From contig JAEDOC010000041.1 in assembly GCA_016302185.1 (NCBI GenBank), positions 1-14,826 on the forward strand: a DNA stretch of 14,826 nucleotides. The letters are read 5' to 3'. This document shows, piece after piece, positions 5,630 to 13,270 of this stretch. The notes under the pieces are model-generated. The model ran no database searches. It had not been told where the DNA came from and saw nothing but the letters and a program-made list of their open reading frames with translations. The first letter of the stretch is position 1. Each line of letters opens with the position of its first letter. Origin of the DNA: Clostridium sp. (GTDB taxonomy: Bacteria > Bacillota > Clostridia > Lachnospirales > Lachnospiraceae). Made by a program: the position numbers and the translations under genes.

Positions 5630-7636
5630 ATGGCAGCAAAAACAGGAAGTTTATCAATCAACAGCGAGAATATTTTCCCGATTATTAAAAAATGGCTTTA
5701 TTCGGATCATGATATTTTTTATCGTGAGCTGATTTCCAATGGCTGTGATGCTATCACCAAGCTGAAGAAGCTGGCGCTGATGGGCGAGTATGAGCAGCAG
5801 GAGGACGAGGAGTACAAGATTCAGGTAACGGTCAATCAGGAAGACAAAACCATCACCGTAGAAGATAACGGTATCGGTATGACCGCAGCGGAAGTGGAGG
5901 AGTATATTAACCAGATCGCTTTCTCCGGCGCTCAGGATTTCCTGGAGAAATATAAGGATAAGGCCAATGAAGATCAGATCATCGGTCATTTCGGACTGGG
6001 CTTCTATTCCGCCTTTATGGTGGCGGATCGGGTAACCATCGATACTCTGTCCTATCAGAAGGATGCGGCTCCGGTGCACTGGGAGTCCGACGGCGGTACC
6101 GAGTTCTCCATGGATGAGGGAGACAAGACCGGCCACGGAACAAAGATCACCCTGTTCTTAAATGAAGACAGCACCGAATTCTCCAATGAGTACCGTGCCC
6201 GCGAGGTAATTGAGAAGTACTGTGCCTTTATGCCGGTTCCGATTTTCTTAACCAATGCCACCGCAGAGCCGCAGTACGAGACCATCGAGAAGGATCAGCT
6301 GACCGACAAGGATAAGGTAATTGAGACCATCGTCGAGGAAGCAAAGACCGAGGAGAAGGAGAAAGAGGACGGAACCAAAGAGGTTGTGGAGATTTCTCCG
6401 GCAAAGGAAAAATATAAGATTTTAAAGCGTCCGGTGGCATTAAATGATGTGAATCCTCTTTGGAATAAGCATCCCAACGAGTGCACCGAGGAGGAATACA
6501 AGGAATTCTACCGCAAGGTCTTCATGGATTACAAGGAGCCGCTGTTCTGGATTCACTTAAATATGGATTATCCGTTCAACTTAAAGGGTATCCTGTATTT
6601 CCCGAAGATCAATATGGAGTACGAGAGCATCGAGGGAACCATCAAGCTGTACAATAATCAGGTATTTATCGCAGATAATATTAAGGAAGTGATTCCGGAG
6701 TTCCTGATGCTGTTAAAGGGTGTCATCGACTGCCCGGATCTGCCGCTGAATGTGTCCAGAAGTGCGCTGCAGAATGACGGCTTCGTGAAGAAGATTTCCG
6801 ATTATATTACCAAGAAGGTGGCGGACAAGCTGTCCGGCATGTGCAAGACCGATAGGGAGACCTACGAGAAATACTGGGATGATATCGCTCCGTTTATCAA
6901 GTTCGGCTGCTTAAAGGATGCCAAATTTGCGGATAAGATGGATGATTATATCATCTTCAAGAACCTGGAAGGCAAGTACCTTACCTTAAAGGACTGCATG
7001 GAGAAGGCGAAGGAAGAGAATCATGAGAACAAGATCTTCTATGTAACCGATGAAAAGGAGCAGAGCCAGTACATCAACATGTTTAAAGAGTCCGGTCAGG
7101 ATGCGGTAATTCTGCCACATAACATTGATAATCCGTTTATCTCTCATGAGGAGCAGAAGCATGAGAATCTGAAATTCCTCCGTATTGACGCTGATGTCAA
7201 TGATACTCTGAAGGAAGAGGTGGCAGAGGAAGATAAGGAAGCTTTAAAGAAGGACGAGGAGACGCTGACAGCCCTGTTTAAGAAGGTTCTGGGCGATGAG
7301 AAGCTGCAGGTGAAGGTGGAGAAGCTGAAGAATGAAGCGCTGTCCTCCATGATTACCTTATCCGAGGAGACCCGCCGGATGCAGGATATGATGAAGATGT
7401 ACAATATGTACGGCATGGATCCGTCTATGTTCGGCGGTGACGGTCTGGTTCTGGTACTGAATGCCAACAACGCGCTGGTAAAATACGTTCTGGAGAACGG
7501 CGAGGGCGAGAACACACCGAAGATTTGCGAGCAGCTCTATGATCTGGCTCTGTTAAGCCACGGCTCCTTAAGCCCGGAGCGGATGACGAAGTTCATTGCC
7601 AGAAGCAACGAGCTGGCACTGTTGGCAGCGAAGTAA
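5630..7636 (+). CDS. htpG: Hsp90-family molecular chaperone HtpG
   Basis: ATP-dependent cytosolic chaperone of 668 residues. The N-terminal GHKL ATPase domain has catalytic E33 and N37 in RELISNGCDA, D79 in EDNGIGM and the lid glycines GHFGLGFYSAFM (119-130). The middle domain begins near NPLWNK (275-280) and carries the NVSRSALQ segment with the conserved Arg that reaches the ATP. The C-terminal dimerisation domain follows, with Met-rich MKMYNMYGMDPSMF near the client-contact region. The protein is over 40 residues longer than E. coli HtpG, mainly because of a Lys/Glu-rich stretch at about 213-265 between the N and middle domains, like the charged linker of eukaryotic Hsp90. AAAGGAG sits nine bases before ATG. 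A perfect CIRCE and two promoter candidates precede it, so HrcA control is expected. The CPBP gene follows after 26 bases. Confidence 0.97.
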   Translation: MAAKTGSLSINSENIFPIIKKWLYSDHDIFYRELISNGCDAITKLKKLALMGEYEQQEDEEYKIQVTVNQEDKTITVEDNGIGMTAAEVEEYINQIAFSGAQDFLEKYKDKANEDQIIGHFGLGFYSAFMVADRVTIDTLSYQKDAAPVHWESDGGTEFSMDEGDKTGHGTKITLFLNEDSTEFSNEYRAREVIEKYCAFMPVPIFLTNATAEPQYETIEKDQLTDKDKVIETIVEEAKTEEKEKEDGTKEVVEISPAKEKYKILKRPVALNDVNPLWNKHPNECTEEEYKEFYRKVFMDYKEPLFWIHLNMDYPFNLKGILYFPKINMEYESIEGTIKLYNNQVFIADNIKEVIPEFLMLLKGVIDCPDLPLNVSRSALQNDGFVKKISDYITKKVADKLSGMCKTDRETYEKYWDDIAPFIKFGCLKDAKFADKMDDYIIFKNLEGKYLTLKDCMEKAKEENHENKIFYVTDEKEQSQYINMFKESGQDAVILPHNIDNPFISHEEQKHENLKFLRIDADVNDTLKEEVAEEDKEALKKDEETLTALFKKVLGDEKLQVKVEKLKNEALSSMITLSEETRRMQDMMKMYNMYGMDPSMFGGDGLVLVLNANNALVKYVLENGEGENTPKICEQLYDLALLSHGSLSPERMTKFIARSNELALLAAK

Positions 7637-7662
7637 ACATATGGGAAGATAATTTTGCTTAT

Positions 7663-8613
7663 ATGGAAGAGAATGCAAAAGAGATGCGGGAGGTTCCGGC
7701 CGCAGCAGAATACCGGAATCAGGTGCGCCGGACCGGCTCGATTCTGGGCTGGTCCCTGGCGCTGCTGTCAGGCCTGACGCTGGTGCTGGGGATCCTGATG
7801 CAGCTGTATCTGCCGTTCCCGGACTGGTTTTACGGCGGCGGGGCAGAGCTGGTTTGCTATGCCCTGATTCTGCCTTTGATGAATACGATACTTGCGAAAG
7901 CTCCTGAGCTTCGAACAGAGAGGAAAAAAATGCGTATCCGCAAATTTCTCCTCTTTTTTGTGCTGGCACAGGGGTTTGGAACTCTGTTTAATCTGGCCGG
8001 AAATCTGGTGAATTTCTTCTTTGCCTCCCTGACCGGGCGGGAGAGCTTCGGCATGAATCCGGTGAATGGGATGCTGGAGCAGATGGATGTTCTGACGGTG
8101 TTCTACGTGTGCTTTTTTGGTCCCGTCATTGAAGAATATATTTTCCGGTGGAAGCTGTTGAACCGCCTGCGTCCCTATGGGGAGAAGGCGGCAATTCTCT
8201 ATACAGCGCTGATGTTCGGACTGATGCATGGAAACCTGACTCAGTTTTTGTATGCGGCAGCGATTGGAGTGATTCTTGGTTATATGGCGGTCAAAACCGG
8301 CCGGATGCTCTATAACTGTCTTCTCCATATTCTGATCAACAGCTGCTCCATGGCGCTGGCAGCGATTCTGCTCTCCGGCGGACCGCTCTCGATTCTGCTT
8401 TCATTCGGAAGTCTGATTGTGATGCTGGCGGAGATTGTAGCTGCTCTGGTGCTTTTTCTGGTTTTTTGGAAGGAAACGACACTGCTGCCGGGAGAGTGGC
8501 CGGTGGGAGTGACCGGAAGAACGGTGGCGTCGGCACTGTATTGCAACCCGGGAACCATTGCCTTTTTCCTCCTGAGTCTGGCTATGATGCTGTACTATCT
8601 TTTTCTGGCATAA
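7663..8613 (+). CDS. CPBP family intramembrane glutamic protease
   Basis: Polytopic membrane protein of 316 residues with the Abi/CPBP (Rce1-like) signature: EEYIFR with E157-E158 and R162, F185-G-L-M-H189, and H222-I-L-I-N226. These residues form the active site of CPBP proteases, which cut substrates within or next to the membrane; bacterial members act in bacteriocin immunity, signalling or protein quality control, and many are uncharacterised. Hydrophobic segments run from about residue 26 to the C-terminus, with a charged N-terminal tail inside. The start at 7663 has only a weak ribosome binding site (GGAAG about 15 bases upstream), so translation may partly depend on htpG; an ATG at 7684 is the alternative. 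No promoter is seen in the 26-base gap to htpG, suggesting heat-shock co-expression. Substrate unknown. Confidence 0.88.
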   Translation: MEENAKEMREVPAAAEYRNQVRRTGSILGWSLALLSGLTLVLGILMQLYLPFPDWFYGGGAELVCYALILPLMNTILAKAPELRTERKKMRIRKFLLFFVLAQGFGTLFNLAGNLVNFFFASLTGRESFGMNPVNGMLEQMDVLTVFYVCFFGPVIEEYIFRWKLLNRLRPYGEKAAILYTALMFGLMHGNLTQFLYAAAIGVILGYMAVKTGRMLYNCLLHILINSCSMALAAILLSGGPLSILLSFGSLIVMLAEIVAALVLFLVFWKETTLLPGEWPVGVTGRTVASALYCNPGTIAFFLLSLAMMLYYLFLA

Positions 8614-8644
8614 AGCAGTGCTCCCAAAAAGGAACTATGCTTTT
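8612..8644 (+). terminator. Weak terminator candidate after the CPBP gene
   Basis: AAAGCA (8612-8617) pairs with TGCTTT (8638-8643), with an inner TCC/GGA pairing around an A-rich loop and a mismatched middle. Only four T follow the stem base. It starts inside the stop codon of the CPBP gene. Position is right, but the fold is imperfect. Confidence 0.35.
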
Positions 8645-8667
8645 ACAGAAGAAATCCTAACACTTAC

Positions 8668-8696
8668 TTGACTTTGCATGGTGCCGTTACTATAAT
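8668..8696 (+). promoter_or_regulatory. Strong sigma-A promoter for degV-capA
   Basis: TTGACT (8668-8673), 17 bases, then a perfect TATAAT (8691-8696). The start point would be near 8703, giving a leader of about 66 bases before ATG 8769. An inverted repeat covers the -10 and start point. Confidence 0.75.
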
Positions 8697-8715
8697 AAAT
8701 AGTAATGAATACTAT
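8687..8715 (+). promoter_or_regulatory. Operator-like compound inverted repeat at the degV promoter
   Basis: TTACTAT (8687-8693), five bases, ATAGTAA (8699-8705) form a perfect 7-bp inverted repeat over the -10 box and start point. A third half-site TACTAT follows at 8710-8715, so ATAGTA (8699-8704) can also pair with it across five bases. The even spacing of three half-sites suggests a dimeric repressor bound in two registers. The regulator is not identified. Confidence 0.5.
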
Positions 8716-8768
8716 GTGATGCGTGATTTGCACCAAAAAAGATGGTAACGCATGTCTGGAGGAAGACT

Positions 8769-9608
8769 ATGACATATAAGATTATTGGGGACAGCTGTCT
8801 GGATCTGACAGAGGAGCTGAAGAAGGATCCACATTTTCAGATGATACCGTTGACACTGGAGGTTGGCGATGTTCATGTGAGAGATGATGAGACCTTTGAT
8901 CAGAAGGATTTTCTGGAGTTGGTTCGAAATAGTGAAGAGTGTCCGAAAACTGCCTGTCCGTCTCCTGAGCTTTTTAAGGAAGCATACGAGTGTGAGGCGG
9001 AGAATGTCTTTGTGGTAACGCTTTCCAAGCATTTAAGCGGCAGCTATAATTCAGCGATGGTTGGAAAAGAGCTTTATGAGGAGCAGCATGGGACGGATAA
9101 GAATATCGTGGTCATTGATTCTCTTTCGGCCTCTTCCGGCGAGCTGAACGTGGCTTTAACCATCCGGGATCTGTGCGAGCAGGGGTTAAGCTTTGCGGAA
9201 GTGGTAAGCCGGGCAGAGAGCTACCGGGATTCCATGCAGACCTTTTTCGTGCTGGAAACGCTGGATTTTTTACGCAAGAACGGACGGCTGAAGGGTCTTC
9301 AGGCCTTTATCGCTACGGCATTGAATATTAAGCCGGTGATGGGGGCGGACAGCGGTACGATTATCAAGCTGGATCAGGCCAGAGGCATCAACCGGGCATT
9401 AAGCCGGATGGCAGAGCTGGCGGTAGCCAGTGTGGCGGATACCTCGTCCCGTCGACTGGTAATTGCCCACTGCAACAATGAAGCACGGGCGGAGCAGGTG
9501 CGGGATCTTCTGTGCCGGAAGGCAGCCTTTCGCGAGATTGTGATTACGAATACGGCTGGTGTAGCAACGGTATATGCAGGCGACGGCGGTATTGTTGTTA
9601 CCCTATAA
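8769..9608 (+). CDS. DegV family lipid (fatty acid) binding protein
   Basis: Cytoplasmic protein of 279 residues, normal DegV length. DegV/FakB proteins hold a fatty acid in a deep pocket; FakB members present it to the kinase FakA for phosphorylation before entry into phospholipid. Family marks are the start YKIIGDSCLDL (3-13), TACPSP at 61-66 in place of the common TSQPSP, LSGSYNSA (89-96), the DSLSASSG segment and FLRKNGRLKG near the middle. I place the start at ATG 8769, where GGAGGA is 5-6 bases upstream; a GTG-type extension to 8742 lacks a site. No FakA kinase is in the window. A strong promoter with operator-like repeats precedes it and the CapA-like lipoprotein gene follows after 20 bases, so they are likely co-transcribed. 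Whether this member is a true FakB is not shown. Confidence 0.92.
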   Translation: MTYKIIGDSCLDLTEELKKDPHFQMIPLTLEVGDVHVRDDETFDQKDFLELVRNSEECPKTACPSPELFKEAYECEAENVFVVTLSKHLSGSYNSAMVGKELYEEQHGTDKNIVVIDSLSASSGELNVALTIRDLCEQGLSFAEVVSRAESYRDSMQTFFVLETLDFLRKNGRLKGLQAFIATALNIKPVMGADSGTIIKLDQARGINRALSRMAELAVASVADTSSRRLVIAHCNNEARAEQVRDLLCRKAAFREIVITNTAGVATVYAGDGGIVVTL

Positions 9609-9628
9609 CGAAATGATGGAAAGTGAAA

Positions 9629-10816
9629 ATGATAGAAAAGCAGAAAAGGCGTCAGAAAAGACAAAGCTGTGTTTCCGTGATAGCGGCAGGAATGGTATTC
9701 CTGTCGCTTGCCGGTTGTGGGCGGAACGCGCAGAAATATGAAACGGTGTCCAGAGAAGAGACTGTCGTGACGGAGGCTGAAAGCCGTCCGGAAACGGAGA
9801 CTGAGGATAATGTGCTGCGGATTGAAACAGAAGCAAAAGCGGCAGGGACGGATGGACGGACGGGAAATTCGGTGTCCCTTCTGTTTGCGGGAGACATCTA
9901 TCTGTCTGATCATGTGAGAAATGCTTATGCGAAGGCAGGAGGCATTGCCGGAGTGCTCGATGAGGGACTGAGAACGGAGATCACTGCGGCAGATCTCTTT
10001 GTGGCCAATGAGGAATTTCCCTTTAGTGACCGGGGAACTCCGGCGGCGGATAAGCAGTTTACCTTTCGTCTTCCCGCGGAACAGGTGCATCTGATGCAGG
10101 AGATCGGTACGGATCTGGTGACACTGGCCAATAACCATGCGTTAGATTATGGAACGGATGCGCTTCTGGACACCTGTCAGGTGCTGGATGATGCGGGAAT
10201 CCTCCATGTGGGAGCGGGAGAGAACTTAGAAGAAGCCAGCCGTCTGGAGATTGTGGAAATCGACGGGATGAGGTTTGGATTTTTGGGAGCTTCCCGTGTC
10301 TTTCCGGCGGCTGGTTGGGCGGCCGGTGCGAATCATCCGGGCATGCTGTCCGCCTATGACGGAGAAGCACTGTGCAAAGTGATCCGTGAGACAAAGACGC
10401 AGTGCGATTATCTGACTGTCTACGTCCACTGGGGCATTGAACGGAATACGATGCCGGAAATTTATCAGAGAAATCAGGGCAGACAGTATATTGATGCGGG
10501 AGCGGATCTGGTGGTGGGAAGCCATCCCCATGTGCTGCAGGGGATCGAATATTATCAGGGAAAGCCTATTCTGTACAGCCTGGGTAATTTTATCTTCGGC
10601 AGCTCCATTCCGGAAACCATGCTGGTAAAGGCGGAAGTGAGGACGGACGGCAGTACGGTGCTGTCTCTGGTTCCGGCCACCTCGGCAGGCGGCTTTACCA
10701 GAGAGCTGGATCCGGAGAAGCGGAATGCGTTCTATCGAAACATAGAATCACTGTCAGAGGGAATCTGTATTGATGAGGCAGGCACTGTGACTCCGGCGGA
10801 AAACCATTCGCCCTGA
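9629..10816 (+). CDS. CapA family lipoprotein (PGA_cap metallophosphatase-like)
   Basis: Predicted lipoprotein of 395 residues: basic start, hydrophobic segment (14-28) and lipobox LAGC with C30, then a Glu/Thr-rich spacer to about 80. The remainder is a CapA/PgsA-type domain related to metallophosphoesterases, with AGDIYLSD (87-94), NEEF (127-130), LANNHALDYG (166-175), VHWGIE (266-271), GSHPHVLQG (297-305) and YSLGNFIFG (316-324). CapA proteins are linked to poly-gamma-glutamate capsule synthesis, but many clostridial paralogues stand alone and their role is unknown; no capB or capC is here. I start at ATG 9629 because GGAAAG (9617-9622) is correctly placed; GTG 9623 abuts that site. The last 85 bases overlap the 3' end of the convergent radical SAM gene. 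Confidence 0.9.
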   Translation: MIEKQKRRQKRQSCVSVIAAGMVFLSLAGCGRNAQKYETVSREETVVTEAESRPETETEDNVLRIETEAKAAGTDGRTGNSVSLLFAGDIYLSDHVRNAYAKAGGIAGVLDEGLRTEITAADLFVANEEFPFSDRGTPAADKQFTFRLPAEQVHLMQEIGTDLVTLANNHALDYGTDALLDTCQVLDDAGILHVGAGENLEEASRLEIVEIDGMRFGFLGASRVFPAAGWAAGANHPGMLSAYDGEALCKVIRETKTQCDYLTVYVHWGIERNTMPEIYQRNQGRQYIDAGADLVVGSHPHVLQGIEYYQGKPILYSLGNFIFGSSIPETMLVKAEVRTDGSTVLSLVPATSAGGFTRELDPEKRNAFYRNIESLSEGICIDEAGTVTPAENHSP

Positions 10817-11760
10817 TAGGCACCGCTTTCCCGAAGCGCTTTGGAAAACGAGTTTAAAAAAAGCCGTTTATTGCCGCTCCAGAGGGGAGCGAGGAGAAGC
10901 TTTTTCGGTCCGTCACCGCTGATACGGTGAATGACCATTTCCGGAGGCAGCAGGCGGATACAGTCTAACAGCAAATCAATATACTCTTCCATGGTAAAGA
11001 CTGGAAAAGGGGCCGCCTCGTAGAGGGCGGCCAATTCTGTGCCTTCTAAAACGTGCAGCAGCTGCAGCTTGATTCCGTCGATGGCAGGGGAAAAGGAGGA
11101 CAGCCAACGAACTGTTTCCAGCATTTCTTCCCGGTTTTCTCCGGGCAGTCCCAGAATTACATGGACAATAACGGTAAGGCCGGCTGCTTTCAGCCGCCGG
11201 ACCGCATCGGAAAAGACGGGGAGGGGATAACCGCGGTGGATTTGTTCTGCCGTTTTTTCATGGATGGTCTGCAGTCCCAGCTCCACCCAGACCGGTTTAC
11301 GGGCATTTAATTCTTTTAACAGAGCGATGACTTCCTCAGGCAGGCAGTCCGGCCGCGTACCAATGGAGAGGGCAGCGACCCCGGGATGGAGGATTGCCTC
11401 GGTGAAGAGCGGGCGCAGATAGCTGATCGGCGCGTAGGTGTTGGTATAGGACTGGAAGTAAGCAATGTAGTTTTGTTCTTCCGGCAGCGTTTCTGCCTTT
11501 CTCATCTTGCTTTGGACTCTTGCTCTGGCCGCATCGATCTGTTCGCTCACGGAAACGTGCTTCGGCTCGGCAAAATCTCCGGAGCCGCCGTGACTGCAGA
11601 AGATACAGCCTCCGGTGCCCAGAGTGCCGTCCCGATTAGGGCAGGTCATGCCGCCGTCTAAGGCCAGCTTGTATATTTTTCTGCCGAAGATGTCCTTCAG
11701 CCATGCATTTAAGGAATAGTAGGGACGTCCGTCCGAATAGATCCGTTTTTTTGTGTTCAT
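10732..11760 (-). CDS. TIGR01212 family radical SAM protein (YtqA-like)
   Basis: A 342-residue radical SAM enzyme. The cluster cysteines are C40, C52 and C55 (C-x11-C-x2-C), preceded by KLALDGGMT and followed by HGGSGDF, as in TIGR01212/YtqA proteins. Later landmarks are YFQSYTNTYAP, SIGTRPDCLP, WVELGLQTIHEKT, VHVILGLPGE and IKLQLLHVLEGT, all typical of this Elp3-related group, suspected to act in RNA modification but not assigned here. ATG 11760 is chosen because AAAGGAG lies 12 bases upstream; longer frames upstream have no homology. The gene has its own promoter, divergent from galactokinase. The final 27 codons, after about residue 315, are antisense to the end of capA and probably form a strain- or lineage-specific tail. 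Product function is unassigned. Confidence 0.92.
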   Translation of the reverse strand: MNTKKRIYSDGRPYYSLNAWLKDIFGRKIYKLALDGGMTCPNRDGTLGTGGCIFCSHGGSGDFAEPKHVSVSEQIDAARARVQSKMRKAETLPEEQNYIAYFQSYTNTYAPISYLRPLFTEAILHPGVAALSIGTRPDCLPEEVIALLKELNARKPVWVELGLQTIHEKTAEQIHRGYPLPVFSDAVRRLKAAGLTVIVHVILGLPGENREEMLETVRWLSSFSPAIDGIKLQLLHVLEGTELAALYEAAPFPVFTMEEYIDLLLDCIRLLPPEMVIHRISGDGPKKLLLAPLWSGNKRLFLNSFSKALRESGAYQGEWFSAGVTVPASSIQIPSDSDSMFR

Positions 11761-11792
11761 GATGCGGTAGCTCTCCTTTGCCTGCTGTCCTT

Positions 11793-11824
11793 TTAGTATA
11801 CTAACAAACATTGATTTTTGGCAA
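11793..11824 (-). promoter_or_regulatory. Radical SAM gene promoter with palindrome over the -10
   Basis: On the minus strand TTGCCA (11824-11819) and TATACT (11800-11795) are 18 bases apart. The -10 is the centre of the perfect 12-base palindrome TTAGTATACTAA (11793-11804), which could be a repressor site or chance in AT-rich DNA. Confidence 0.5.
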
Positions 11825-11864
11825 GGGAGCAAAGAAATATAATAAATCGCAGGAAAATATCGTA

Positions 11865-11893
11865 TTGAGGAGACTGCTGCAAAATGATATACT
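11865..11893 (+). promoter_or_regulatory. Promoter for the galactokinase run
   Basis: TTGAGG (11865-11870), 17 bases, TATACT (11888-11893) preceded by an extended -10 TG (11885-11886). The start point near 11900 gives a leader of about 63 bases. No clear operator or catabolite (cre-like) site was seen. Confidence 0.65.
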
Positions 11894-11962
11894 GATAACA
11901 GAAGCATGGCCGGTGAACAAGAGAACACGGGCATAGGAAAAAGGGAAAAAGGAGAAGAGATT

Positions 11963-13249
11963 ATGACGGGAATGGATACACTGAAGGTGCTTGATACAGA
12001 GAAAGCAAAACAGCTGATGACAGCACTGTATGGAACGGGAGCGGAGGAGAATACCGAGCGCTACCGCCATGTGATAAAGGGGTTTGAAAATACTTACGGA
12101 GCGGGGGATATCTTTCTGTTCAGTTCTCCGGGCCGTACGGAGATCAGTGGAAATCATACGGATCATAACCATGGAAAGGTGCTGGCGGGAAGCATCAATT
12201 TAGACTGTGTGGGCGCTGCCGCTAAGAACGGAACGGACACCATCCGTATCTTGAGTGAAACCTTTCATCAGAATTTTACGATTGATATTAACGATCTGAC
12301 TCCCAGCACAAAGATGGCGGGAACGGTTGATTTGACCAAGGGTCTGTTAAAGGGCTTTCTGGAAAGAGGTTATCGGATCGGGGGTTTTGATGCTTATATT
12401 ACCAGTAATGTGATCAGCGCAGCCGGTGTCAGCTCTTCTGCCGCTTATGAGATGCTGATCTGTTCCATGCTGAACACCTTCTTCAATGAAGGGAAGATGG
12501 ATGTGGTGGCCTATTCCCATATCGGAAAATATGCGGAAAATCACTACTGGAACAAAGGCTCCGGTCTGTTGGATCAGATGGCCTGCGCGGTGGGCGGCTT
12601 AATTACCATTGACTTTAAAGACCCGGAAAAACCGGTAGTAGAAAAGATTGATTTTGATTTCGGCGCTCAGGATCACAGCCTGGTAATTGTAAATACCGGA
12701 AAGGGACATGCCGATTTAAGCGCGGAATATTCCTCGATCCCCAATGAGATGAAGAAGGTGGCAGCGTATTTTGGAAAAGAAGTATGCGCAGAGCTGACCG
12801 AGAGTGACGTGATAGAGAATCTGGCTGCTGTACGTGCCTATGCGGGAGACCGAGGAGTGATGAGAGCACTCCATTTCTTTGAGGAAAATAAGCGGGTGGA
12901 GAAGGAAGTCAAAGCCTTAAAGGAAAATGATTTCGCTTCGTTCCTGGAAGGAATTACCCAGTCTGGCAATTCCTCCTGGAAATGGCTGCAGAATGTATAT
13001 AATACAGAAAATGTACAGGAACAGGGAATCAGCATTGCACTGGCATTGACGGAGCTTTATCTGGCAGAGAAGAAGTGCGGTGCCTGCCGTGTTCACGGCG
13101 GCGGTTTTGCCGGTGTTATCATGGTAATGCTGCCCAACGAGCTGGTGGATGAGTACGTGGCTTATATTGAGAAGGCCATCGGAGTTGGCAATGCATATCG
13201 TATGAGCATCCGGCCGTACGGAGCTTTCTGTGTCAGCAGCATGTTGTAA
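11963..13249 (+). CDS. galK: Galactokinase-family GHMP sugar kinase
   Basis: GHMP-superfamily sugar kinase of 428 residues, expected to make galactose 1-phosphate from galactose and ATP in the Leloir pathway. Motif 1 is SPGRTEISGNHTDHN (55-69), the galactokinase signature region; motif 2 is AAGVSSSAAYE (153-163), the ATP phosphate loop; the catalytic Asp is D204 in GLLDQ; motif 3 is HGGGFAG near the C-terminus. Classical enzymes read GEHTDYN, whereas this one has GNHTDHN, changing a residue that helps bind the sugar, so substrate range may differ; I believe relatives in Lachnospiraceae carry the same form. ATG 11963 has AAAGGAG eight bases upstream; the frame extends to 11906 but without a site. 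No galT or galE is adjacent. The AlkD-like gene follows after 21 bases. Confidence 0.85.
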   Translation: MTGMDTLKVLDTEKAKQLMTALYGTGAEENTERYRHVIKGFENTYGAGDIFLFSSPGRTEISGNHTDHNHGKVLAGSINLDCVGAAAKNGTDTIRILSETFHQNFTIDINDLTPSTKMAGTVDLTKGLLKGFLERGYRIGGFDAYITSNVISAAGVSSSAAYEMLICSMLNTFFNEGKMDVVAYSHIGKYAENHYWNKGSGLLDQMACAVGGLITIDFKDPEKPVVEKIDFDFGAQDHSLVIVNTGKGHADLSAEYSSIPNEMKKVAAYFGKEVCAELTESDVIENLAAVRAYAGDRGVMRALHFFEENKRVEKEVKALKENDFASFLEGITQSGNSSWKWLQNVYNTENVQEQGISIALALTELYLAEKKCGACRVHGGGFAGVIMVMLPNELVDEYVAYIEKAIGVGNAYRMSIRPYGAFCVSSML

Positions 13250-13270
13250 GAAGATAGATCAACGGCTGCA

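Noticed and set aside
7768..8328. A 186-codon open frame antisense to the CPBP gene
   Set aside because: The sense frame has all CPBP motifs; the antisense peptide is Gln/His rich with no recognisable domain or ribosome binding site.
9374..10138. A 254-codon open frame antisense to the degV-capA junction
   Set aside because: It lies opposite two well-supported genes, has no family features and a composition typical of a shadow frame (Arg/Ser/His rich).
10817..10870. CGCTT/AAGCG hairpin as a terminator for capA
   Set aside because: The stem is only five pairs, no T run follows, and the sequence is coding for the radical SAM gene on the other strand.
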